NCBI GenBank assembly: GCA_028866335.1
Contig: JAGWIL010000030.1
Coordinates: forward strand, 1-12,476
Direction: 5' to 3'
Length of the DNA stretch: 12,476 nucleotides
Source: Rhodospirillales bacterium
GTDB taxonomy: Bacteria > Pseudomonadota > Alphaproteobacteria > Acetobacterales > Acetobacteraceae
Part shown: piece after piece, positions 6,590 to 12,476 of the stretch
Layout of the letters: the number at the start of each line of letters is the position of its first letter
How positions within the stretch are numbered: the first letter of the stretch is position 1
Translations under genes and position numbers: made by a program
Notes under the pieces: model-generated
Database searches by the model: none
What the model saw: only the letters and a program-made list of their open reading frames with translations
What the model was told of the DNA's origin: nothing

Positions 6590-7288
6590 TTATATAAGTT
6601 GGACTATACCTCCAGTTACACCACTAGCAACTCCTCCACCGACTGCCAATCCAGCAGACAGCAGATTACCTGTACCAATAAGAGAAGTAAAGCCTGTACC
6701 AATATAGGTTATAGAAGCAGTATTAACACTAAAGTCACAACCTATTACAGTCATATCTGAATGAGCATAGGACAATTGAATTGGGTGTCTTGAAATAGGC
6801 CAGACACCGTCTAATTGAACCATTAACTGTTGTAATCCTGTAGGATCGTACAGTCTAATAATTAAGCTACCCATATACTGACTAGGTACGTTGTAAACTC
6901 CATCTTTAGATCTTATCAACAAGTTCCATTGTTCAAGGTAATAAGTAATAGAGTAGTTGTAAGGTTCATAAAAAGTTATTGAAGAAGGGCTATTGCTAGT
7001 TTGTGTTGGAAACTGATTATAGATACCGTTTCTATATCTTTGTGAAGCGCTAATATGATTAAAGCCAAAGTTCATTTCTCTGACATAGACGTTAGCCAGA
7101 TTAGTTAGGCCTGCTACATTCACAATATCGCATGTCCACATCCAAGAAGGAGCTGCGTCATCTAACCCTTCCCATTGTGAAAGAGTAGGAAATCCTCCTA
7201 CTCCAATAAGCGAACTAGCGAGACCAACTAATCCTGTTGCTGTCTCAGTAGAGGTCAATGAATTTATAGAGCCTATTATTCCTGACAT
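6590..7288 (-). CDS. Second tail-tube-fold protein
   Basis: A 232-residue protein with ATG at 7288 and AGGA 7 bases upstream. The N-terminus (about 1-40) and C-terminus (about 195-232) are hydrophobic and Gly/Ser/Ala/Leu-rich. The middle has the tail-tube layout: TFYEPYNYSITYYLEQWNLL (a strand leading to the conserved helix with Trp), GVYNVPSQYMGSLIIRLYD, then MVQLDGVWPISRHPIQLSYA and VIGCDFSVN. In tube proteins the comparable order is helix-W, 'y..p..Y', 'G.yP' and a final strand. It lies 26 bases after the classical tube gene. It may be a second tube component, a tube-end/terminator protein or a baseplate tube initiator; the sequence alone does not decide. Gly-rich hydrophobic ends are unusual for a simple tube protomer. 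Confidence 0.6.
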   Translation of the reverse strand: MSGIIGSINSLTSTETATGLVGLASSLIGVGGFPTLSQWEGLDDAAPSWMWTCDIVNVAGLTNLANVYVREMNFGFNHISASQRYRNGIYNQFPTQTSNSPSSITFYEPYNYSITYYLEQWNLLIRSKDGVYNVPSQYMGSLIIRLYDPTGLQQLMVQLDGVWPISRHPIQLSYAHSDMTVIGCDFSVNTASITYIGTGFTSLIGTGNLLSAGLAVGGGVASGVTGGIVQLI

Positions 7289-7314
7289 CTAAATTTCCTA
7301 AATATATCTCTACA

Positions 7315-7851
7315 TTAAGTAACTGGCGTATTAGAATAAACCGCATAGTCAAAGGAAAATTGAGCTTGAACAAGCATCTGCTGAGTTCCTTGAGTACTCA
7401 AGGGAACATCCTGAATAGCATTGGGATAGCAACGATATAGAGTAATCGTATCAGAGATAGACCCTGTGGTGTCGTATACCTGAATAATAGGAGTTACAGC
7501 ATAACTAGAGATGTATCCTTGAGAATTACCTGAGTTTGTACCTACAATATATTCAAGCCACTGTCTAAGTGCCTGTAGAGAAGTCATGTCTACGGTTTCA
7601 ATGAAAGCTAGAGCCATCTGATTGGCACCACCACTCCACAGTTTCTTACCACGAAATGTTCTAGTTACGTTACCTAAAGGAACGTCAAACTTTTGAGTAT
7701 CTGTGCCTGGAATTGCGACATCAATACATTTTAACAAAAGAGTTGTTGAAGTGTCTCCAAATGTAGGAATAGACCCAAAATTAATTGTAAAACGGTCAGT
7801 TGCTATAACATCTGGAAGACTCTGTACCTGAGATTGAGTTAAGGCTGGCAA
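7315..7851 (-). CDS. Tail tube protein, T4 gp19-like
   Basis: A 178-residue protein, close to the usual 160-180 of T4-type tube proteins. Stacked hexamers of such a protein form the inner tube through which DNA passes. Visible features are LPDVIATDRFTINFGSIP at the N-terminus, LLLKCIDVAIPG, a loop ending FRGKKLWSGG, then MALAFIETVDMTSLQALRQW with the conserved helix and Trp, SYAVTPIIQVYDTTGS, TLYRCYPNAIQDVPLS and a final strand QAQFSFDYAVY. The start is TTG at 7851, supported by a strong AGGAG (7860-7864) at 8 bases. The weak codon with a strong site may tune expression. The gene lies two genes downstream of the sheath, separated from it by the His-rich protein gene. Confidence 0.8.
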   Translation of the reverse strand: MPALTQSQVQSLPDVIATDRFTINFGSIPTFGDTSTTLLLKCIDVAIPGTDTQKFDVPLGNVTRTFRGKKLWSGGANQMALAFIETVDMTSLQALRQWLEYIVGTNSGNSQGYISSYAVTPIIQVYDTTGSISDTITLYRCYPNAIQDVPLSTQGTQQMLVQAQFSFDYAVYSNTPVT

Positions 7852-7855
7852 TTTA

Positions 7856-7873
7856 ATATCTCCTGTTAGATAT
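7856..7873 (-). promoter_or_regulatory. Small hairpin overlapping the tube gene's ribosome binding site
   Basis: ATATCT (7856-7861) and AGATAT (7868-7873) can pair around a 6-base loop. The AGGAG site of the tube gene (7860-7864) is split between loop and stem. Combined with the TTG start, this could limit or regulate tube translation. The stem is only 6 bp and AT-rich, so it may be incidental. Confidence 0.3.
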
Positions 7874-7886
7874 GCTACAGCTTCCG

Positions 7887-9206
7887 TTAAAGGTTTGCTG
7901 GATCAATATTTCTTACTTTTGGATTAACTTTTTTAGCTGAGGCTGGTTTTATAGCTTTGGCAGGTTTTTCATTATCATCTTCGATAGGCTTTAACCGTTT
8001 AACGGGTTTTGGCTCTGGCCTAACTGTAGAAGGAGGTTTAACTTTGGGCCTGTTTTGTCGATTAGCTCTTCCTAATTGTTCAACAACTGACCCAGAGTTT
8101 TTATTACCTGACTGCATTAATTCATTTAGATTAGGATGAAATCCTAAATTCTTTTTAAGCAAGCCTTTAAAAGAATTGGCTTCTTTCATATGGTGTCTCA
8201 TCTTATCAAAATGAAACTTCCTTTCTTCAGGGTCTAAATCCCCTTCTTGTTTAGCCTGTCTTTGATGCTTATTGGCCATTCTAAAATGATGACTAATAGC
8301 TTCTTTAGGAGTCATTTTAGAAACATCAGGTTCTTGTTCAGGTGGTTTTTCTGTCTCTATTTGATTATCTACATCAGGAAGTTTTCTAGCCTTTATAGCT
8401 AGATTAGCATGATGCTGAGCTTTTGTAGCATAATGCTTAGCCCAACCCGTATTACCTTCAGATTGATGTTTTAAAAATTTAGTGTGGTAATGTCTTGCTT
8501 GAGCTTCATGACCTTTAGCTAGATCCTCACTCTTTAGTGGAATTCTGGGGTGCAACGTCTCATTAGCTTTAGACATAACATTATTTGGATGATTGTTAAC
8601 AAAATCTTCCTTATGTTCAGGAGTCATATCATGCCAAGTATTAGCATGTTCAGGCTCAATTTCATCTTCATGTTCATGACCTTGATCATTGTCAAGATCT
8701 ACAATAGATTTCTTGTGATAAATTGGTTTTGGGAGAGAATCAAAATCAGTGGGTAGATACTTACCGGGATCATAACCAGGTTTTGTTGGGTCCGTTACTG
8801 GCTTTTTAAACATAACTTGAGGTTTGTACTCAGGTGAAAAAGACGGCTCCGTTCCTAATTTTGAAGGTGCTGGTTTTGCTTGTTCAGCTTCAGGTTTGGA
8901 GATAGCAGGAGCAATTTTTACCTTGTTGGGATTAGTCTTTAGAAAATGACTAGCCAACTTTGAATGTTTCTGCATCTGATTGTTGTGCCAGTTAATTTGC
9001 TTTTTTAGAGATCTTCTTTCTTTCCACGAATCAGAGTAATGATGCTGCTTGGCTAAATCTAGCAACTGACTTTTATGATGCTTAGCCAAGTCTGTATGAA
9101 TGCCCGACATTTCTTGATGAGAAATTCCTGGTAGAGCTTTCTTGGAAAATTTGCTACTGAATCCAAAAAAAGCGTTAACAGTTTGTCCGTAATGAGTTTC
9201 TTGCAT
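7887..9206 (-). CDS. His/Lys-rich helical repeat protein of unknown function, between sheath and tube genes
   Basis: A 439-residue protein I do not recognise. ATG at 9206 follows AGGTG at about 7 bases. It is strongly hydrophilic, with about 30 His plus many Lys, Gln and Pro. Three helical segments of similar plan can be seen: about 36-88 (LAKHHKSQLLDLAKQHH... MQKHSKLASHF), 226-273 (LAKGHEAQARHYHTKFLKH... AKHYATKAQHHANLA) and 300-347 (ISHHFRMANKHQRQAK... KMRHHMKEA). Each looks like a helical hairpin of the type A-xx-HH/GH...A-xx-H, then K-x-x-HH-x-x-A. Pro-rich linkers lie at about 95-165 and 275-298, with an acidic His/Glu stretch at 170-188. The C-terminus (about 385-430) is basic and Pro/Lys-rich. 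No catalytic motif, signal peptide or membrane segment is visible. It could be a tail or capsid accessory, a scaffold-like factor or an inserted gene. Confidence 0.8.
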   Translation of the reverse strand: MQETHYGQTVNAFFGFSSKFSKKALPGISHQEMSGIHTDLAKHHKSQLLDLAKQHHYSDSWKERRSLKKQINWHNNQMQKHSKLASHFLKTNPNKVKIAPAISKPEAEQAKPAPSKLGTEPSFSPEYKPQVMFKKPVTDPTKPGYDPGKYLPTDFDSLPKPIYHKKSIVDLDNDQGHEHEDEIEPEHANTWHDMTPEHKEDFVNNHPNNVMSKANETLHPRIPLKSEDLAKGHEAQARHYHTKFLKHQSEGNTGWAKHYATKAQHHANLAIKARKLPDVDNQIETEKPPEQEPDVSKMTPKEAISHHFRMANKHQRQAKQEGDLDPEERKFHFDKMRHHMKEANSFKGLLKKNLGFHPNLNELMQSGNKNSGSVVEQLGRANRQNRPKVKPPSTVRPEPKPVKRLKPIEDDNEKPAKAIKPASAKKVNPKVRNIDPANL

Positions 9207-9222
9207 AGTATTGCACCTAAAT

Positions 9223-9251
9223 TTTGGTGGGCAGTATTAGTGCCCACCAAA
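9223..9251. terminator. Perfect 11-bp GC-containing hairpin after the sheath gene
   Basis: TTTGGTGGGCA (9223-9233) and TGCCCACCAAA (9241-9251) are exact reverse complements around a 7-base loop. In the minus-strand RNA the hairpin starts 3 bases after the sheath stop codon. Only a short AUUU follows, so it is not a canonical Rho-independent terminator on that strand; on the plus strand no T-run follows either. A partial terminator/attenuator or a 3'-end stabiliser for abundant sheath mRNA would fit its position. Confidence 0.55.
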
Positions 9252-9254
9252 CTA

Positions 9255-11609
9255 TTAAAATATATTGTTGGAGATAAGCTCTTGAAAGCTGACAGAATTA
9301 GGTGTGACAACTGCTTTAAGAGCAATAACACGAGCAGGAACAACAGGAACGATATAAACTGTAACATTTAAAATTCCAGCATCAATCGTATTAGCTTGAT
9401 TATTAATTGAATTACAAAGGACATAGAAATTACTTATGCCTTGTTTATTCAATACAGGTTGCAAGAAGTTGTTGATAGCTTGAGTTACCAAAAACTCTGT
9501 CTGAGACGTAATATTATCAAATACATAAGAATCAAGTACATTGATAATGGATTGCTCTAAGTACAGGAATGTTCTGCGAATCGAAACATATGATAGCAAG
9601 GACATTGGAGTACTTAGAGTCAACACATCCCAAACAACATTGCCTGAGCCGTTTCTAGATGCTTTAATGGTATTAATGTTGTAAGAAGACAGCAAAGTTC
9701 TATCACCAGCATCATAAGTTACGTATAGACCCAAAACATTGCTAAGCACGCCTCTAATATAACCAGCAGCATTATACCAAACAGCGTAATTTGTATCTGT
9801 CTGAGCATACTGACCTGCGATATAACCACTTGGAGGTGCATAAATAAGCTGGTTGTTAGTAGTGTTTAGAACTTGAATGTTTGGAGTATAGATAGCGGCG
9901 TACGATGAATTGATACCTAATGTAGTACCTACATAGTTTGCTGCGGCAGAAGAAGGAGTCTGAACATTTGCAGGCATATCAAGAATAGCAAAACAATCTT
10001 GACGTGACTGAGCCAGTGAGACCATTTCTTGTTGAACTGCTGTATCTGTATAGCCTGCATTAATCAACAGATCAATCTGATAAGAGTCAGTAGAAGCAAA
10101 CTGCTGCCAACCAGTGATGATTTCCGAGTCAGTAGGCTGAATTCCGTCTTGTCCACCGCCTAAGAATACAATAGGTGAAGAATTAGAGGTTGTAGAACCA
10201 GATAAGAAAGAAGGAGTTACGTTGGCTGTAGGATTGGTAGATCCCCCAGCAGCGGTATACACAACTCTAATGTAGTTTGATGGAGCAAACTGAGAGCCTA
10301 CATTAATTACTTCTTCAATAAATTGCTGATAACCAAAACCATTGTTCTGATTAGCTAATGATACAGTAAAGCTTTCTACTGGAGTTGTAGATCCAGATAG
10401 ATAAACATTTAAAGTAAAGTAGTTGTAGGTAGAGTTTGCTGCTTCTGTAGCAGTAACAACAAGACCAGTGGATGTTGTATTATCTGTAGAGGTAAACGGA
10501 ATATTTCCAATAATCCAAGTAGACCCATAAGCAGGAGCATATAGGATAATGCTTAGAGTACCTGAAGCTGCTGCTGAAATAGAATAAATACCACCAGAAA
10601 TTCCACCCCAAGTATTGGTTACTTGGTTGATTAGATTCTGAGCCGCTAAAGCAGCATTAGTACCTGAAGCTGACAACGTAGCTGTATGGTTATTGTAAGA
10701 AATAGAGCCATTAATAGACAAACTATCAGCAGAATTTATTAGATCAATATTTAGAGTAATCTGAGGAGGTGCAGCAGTGTTGGCGTTAGTAATGTTTACG
10801 CCTACATTGTTGCCATATGAACCAGGATCCCTAGCAAAGATTTGAAATATATCTTTGCCATTTGTCTCTACTAGAGTAGAAGGAGATCCAGTAACTGTAA
10901 TACTTGTAAAGGCAACATACTGCTCGTTAGCAGCAGTATAATCTATCAAAACTTGGATAGTCTGACAAGTGTTAGTGTTTGTCGCATTTATTGCTGTAGC
11001 TGTTGTAGGTAATCCCGCATTGTTAAATGCTGTAGAGATAGCATTTGCAATATTCACCATCGTAGTATCGCTATTGGTGTTAAAGCCAATAGGACCTATA
11101 GTTACAGCCTGAGTACCCGTACCAGCAGAATCGGGAATAGTTGCATTGATAGTAACAGATGCACCGGAAGCAAAAGGAGAATTTAGATAAAACCGATACG
11201 CTATAAGTTGATTGTCATTACCTACAGAAGCATTAGCATAGGATAAATCTAAATTAGTACCTGGAGTAATGTAGGTATAGTTGTTTGTACCTAAAGCATT
11301 AGAACCGTTAAATACATCAGCACAGGCATAGGTACAAGTAGCTGAATCTACAACTCTATTAAACCAAAGCTGATTAGAGTTAGATAGAAAAGCTAGTGCA
11401 GACAAACCTGCAAATCCCCAAGAAGTATCTAAAGGACCATAGTTTGTTGTAAAAGTAGTACCAGAGGTTACATAATAAGGACCAATTGGTCCTCTTTTAT
11501 AAGCACCGACAATTGCTCCAATAGTAGTAGCCACACCACCAGTCAATTGTGAAGCATTGACTTCTTGAAGGGTTACACCTGGAGATTGAGAAGCTCCTAA
11601 TCCTGCCAT
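9255..11609 (-). CDS. Contractile tail sheath protein, T4 gp18-like
   Basis: A 784-residue protein; hundreds of copies would form the contractile sheath around the tube. ATG at 11609 has AGGAG 7 bases upstream. Signatures in order: SPGVTLQEVNAS and VGAYKRGPIGPYYVTS near the N-terminus (about 9-49), FLSNSNQLWFNRVV (74-87), the sheath-typical ARDPGSYGNNVGVNIT (259-274), FLGGGQDGIQPTDSEIITGW (482-501), SRQDCFAILDMPANV (535-549), AGDRTLLSSYNINTIK (634-649), and a C-terminal SIRRTFLYLEQSI... FLQPVLNKQGI... VYIVPVVPARVI (676-763), which includes the arm domain that links neighbours. It is longer than T4 gp18 (about 660). The extra length lies in beta-rich, Ala/Ser/Thr/Asn-rich segments at about 100-245 and 285-480, likely surface domains. 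A strong hairpin follows the stop codon. Confidence 0.9.
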   Translation of the reverse strand: MAGLGASQSPGVTLQEVNASQLTGGVATTIGAIVGAYKRGPIGPYYVTSGTTFTTNYGPLDTSWGFAGLSALAFLSNSNQLWFNRVVDSATCTYACADVFNGSNALGTNNYTYITPGTNLDLSYANASVGNDNQLIAYRFYLNSPFASGASVTINATIPDSAGTGTQAVTIGPIGFNTNSDTTMVNIANAISTAFNNAGLPTTATAINATNTNTCQTIQVLIDYTAANEQYVAFTSITVTGSPSTLVETNGKDIFQIFARDPGSYGNNVGVNITNANTAAPPQITLNIDLINSADSLSINGSISYNNHTATLSASGTNAALAAQNLINQVTNTWGGISGGIYSISAAASGTLSIILYAPAYGSTWIIGNIPFTSTDNTTSTGLVVTATEAANSTYNYFTLNVYLSGSTTPVESFTVSLANQNNGFGYQQFIEEVINVGSQFAPSNYIRVVYTAAGGSTNPTANVTPSFLSGSTTSNSSPIVFLGGGQDGIQPTDSEIITGWQQFASTDSYQIDLLINAGYTDTAVQQEMVSLAQSRQDCFAILDMPANVQTPSSAAANYVGTTLGINSSYAAIYTPNIQVLNTTNNQLIYAPPSGYIAGQYAQTDTNYAVWYNAAGYIRGVLSNVLGLYVTYDAGDRTLLSSYNINTIKASRNGSGNVVWDVLTLSTPMSLLSYVSIRRTFLYLEQSIINVLDSYVFDNITSQTEFLVTQAINNFLQPVLNKQGISNFYVLCNSINNQANTIDAGILNVTVYIVPVVPARVIALKAVVTPNSVSFQELISNNIF

Positions 11610-11621
11610 TTTATTCTCCTA

Positions 11622-11801
11622 TTAAGCTATCTTGCGAACTGGACCGTTAGGAAGGACAGAAGCAAAGTTTGCAGAGATTCTTGAAGTTTGGTTAGGCATA
11701 ATAGTAATAGTCTGCCCGTCTTTAGATTTTATTGAGTGAGGTAAATTTGAAGTGTTCTTTACTGTGATAACAGGAACAGTTCTAGCAGTAGCTTGAGGCA
11801 T
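11622..11801 (-). CDS. Small 59-residue protein upstream of the sheath gene, function unknown
   Basis: ATG at 11801 is preceded by AAAGGA at a normal distance, and TAA is at 11622, 12 bases before the sheath ATG. The protein begins MPQATARTVPVITVKNTSNL and contains KSKDGQTITIMPNQTSRIS, ending PNGPVRKIA. The pattern of a strand, NTS, a DG turn, a strand and a PNQ turn suggests a small beta-sandwich fold of the kind seen in phage accessory or decoration proteins, but I recognise no family. It is missing from simple length-filtered ORF lists, yet has a good ribosome site and fills the gap exactly. Tight spacing suggests co-transcription with the 130-residue gene before it and the sheath gene after it. 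Confidence 0.75.
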   Translation of the reverse strand: MPQATARTVPVITVKNTSNLPHSIKSKDGQTITIMPNQTSRISANFASVLPNGPVRKIA

Positions 11802-11812
11802 AATTACATCCT

Positions 11813-12205
11813 TTAAGAAACTAGAGCTACTTGAACGGTAGCAGTATTACTAGTTGGATTATATAAAGTAACGCCACTGGTTAAGAAAGAACCAGAGAAT
11901 ACAAATACAAATCCAGATTGAGTTGATGATCCAGGATTAGATATTGTAGATGTTTCATCGGGAGTAGCTGTTACATTCAATGAAGTATCTGATACTATAG
12001 AAATTAATTGATAAGCATTGACAGTCTGAGAAGCACTAGCTGAAATAGATAAAGTCGTTACTTCATAGTTGTTTATTACAGGCAAGCCGATAGTCTGATT
12101 ACCCTTTACATTTCTAAAGTTTTGACCCGAAGTTATAAACTGAAGAGCAACCGTAAACGTAGTATTAATATTTGGATTATTGACCGGAGGGGTTGGTATA
12201 CTCAT
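11813..12205 (-). CDS. 130-residue beta-rich protein, function unknown
   Basis: ATG at 12205 overlaps the TGA of the repeat-protein gene (ATGA, 12202-12205), a typical sign of translational coupling; AAAGAG lies about 8 bases upstream inside that gene. The protein is Ser/Thr/Asn-rich with almost no charge. It alternates strands and turns: TTFTVALQFITSG, YEVTTLSISASASQTV, YQLISIVSDTSLNVTATP, SGFVFVFSGSFLTSGVTLYN and SNTATVQVALVS. The composition suggests an all-beta virion protein, perhaps a decoration, neck or tail accessory. No signal peptide, catalytic motif or membrane segment is seen. It is followed by the 59-residue gene 11 bases later and then by the sheath. Confidence 0.8.
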   Translation of the reverse strand: MSIPTPPVNNPNINTTFTVALQFITSGQNFRNVKGNQTIGLPVINNYEVTTLSISASASQTVNAYQLISIVSDTSLNVTATPDETSTISNPGSSTQSGFVFVFSGSFLTSGVTLYNPTSNTATVQVALVS

Positions 12206-12476
12206 TCCTTCAACTCTTTCAATTTTTTTCTAACATAATTTCTAACATGCTCATCAGGATCATTGACTAGCTTATCTAGATGGTGAGGATGGCCAATTGA
12301 ACCTACGCGCAATCTAATCCACCAATAAGGATCATTCACTAGTTTATCTAAATGTTGAGGATGGCCATGTTTAGCTACTTCAGATCTAACCCACGGATGA
12401 GGATCATTCACTAGCTTGTCTAAATGCTTTATATGACCTTTCTCAACTACTTTTAATTTGACATTCACATTACGAT
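12202..12476 (-). CDS. LRV/HEAT-like 24-residue repeat protein, N-terminal part outside window
   Basis: The frame is open to the right edge, so the true start is probably outside. GTG at 12468 could be read as a start, but the codons before it (xAT CGT AAT) continue the repeat register, giving (D/N)RNVNVKLKVVEK just before the first GHIKHLDKLVNDP. Complete 24-residue units lie at 12438-12367 and 12366-12295, followed by a last unit with DPDEHVRNYV and a Lys/Glu/Leu-rich helical end (RKKLKELKE). The consensus matches the gene at the left edge, including whole phrases such as VRSEVA and GHPQHLDKLV. LRV/HEAT-like solenoids usually bind other proteins. The stop overlaps the next start by 4 bases, so it is part of the same operon as the sheath. 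The function is unknown. Confidence 0.85.
   Translation of the reverse strand, partial: RNVNVKLKVVEKGHIKHLDKLVNDPHPWVRSEVAKHGHPQHLDKLVNDPYWWIRLRVGSIGHPHHLDKLVNDPDEHVRNYVRKKLKELKE

Noticed and set aside
7255..7270. TATAAATT on the minus strand, close to the T4 late promoter TATAAATA
   Set aside because: It is a one-mismatch AT-rich match inside the coding region of the second tube gene, expected by chance in this DNA; no late-promoter motif was seen in the gaps.
9059..9367. 102-codon minus-strand frame spanning the sheath/His-rich junction
   Set aside because: It overlaps the ends of two well-supported genes in another frame and runs through the hairpin; low-complexity Leu-rich sequence.

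Overview
The window reads as part of the structural module of a tailed bacteriophage with a contractile tail (a myovirus). The DNA is AT-rich and every supported gene lies on the minus strand, so transcription runs from high to low coordinates. Genes are packed with gaps of about 8-50 bases, or overlap by 4 bases. Stops are mostly TAA with some TAG and one TGA, consistent with the standard code. Nothing identifies the host, and no tRNA, CRISPR array, insertion sequence or integrase was seen. All family assignments come from reading motifs and gene order; no database search was run.

In transcription order (right to left): a gene entering from the right edge encodes 24-residue LRV/HEAT-like repeats (12202-12476). 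It overlaps by 4 bases a 130-aa beta-rich protein of unknown role, followed by a 59-aa protein (11622-11801). Next come the tail sheath (9255-11609), a perfect 11-bp hairpin, and an unfamiliar 439-aa His/Lys-rich protein with three helical repeats (7887-9206). Then follow a tail tube protein (7315-7851) and a second tube-fold protein (6590-7288).

The next gene (5259-6539) resembles the phage T4 gp26 hub-assembly family. It appears to be extended by a +1 ribosomal frameshift into a 71-residue tail (stop at 5051). This is where many long-tailed phages keep a frameshifted tail-assembly chaperone. After it come a 707-aa probable tape-measure protein with a lytic transglycosylase domain (2916-5039), a baseplate/tube-initiator-like protein (1927-2904), a small LysM-like (gp53-type) baseplate protein (1522-1914) and a gp27/gpD-like hub protein (323-1495). 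A second 24-residue-repeat gene leaves through the left edge (1-314).

Together the genes supply the sheath, the tube, the chaperone and ruler that set tube length, and the central baseplate hub. The order sheath, tube, frameshifted chaperone, tape measure, LysM protein, hub matches PBSX- or SPO1-type tails, while several proteins look T4-like. The most notable points are the unreported-looking frameshift, the pair of repeat-protein genes bracketing the tail block, the His-rich repeat protein between sheath and tube, and the hairpin just after the sheath gene. No stretch over 300 bases lacks a gene.
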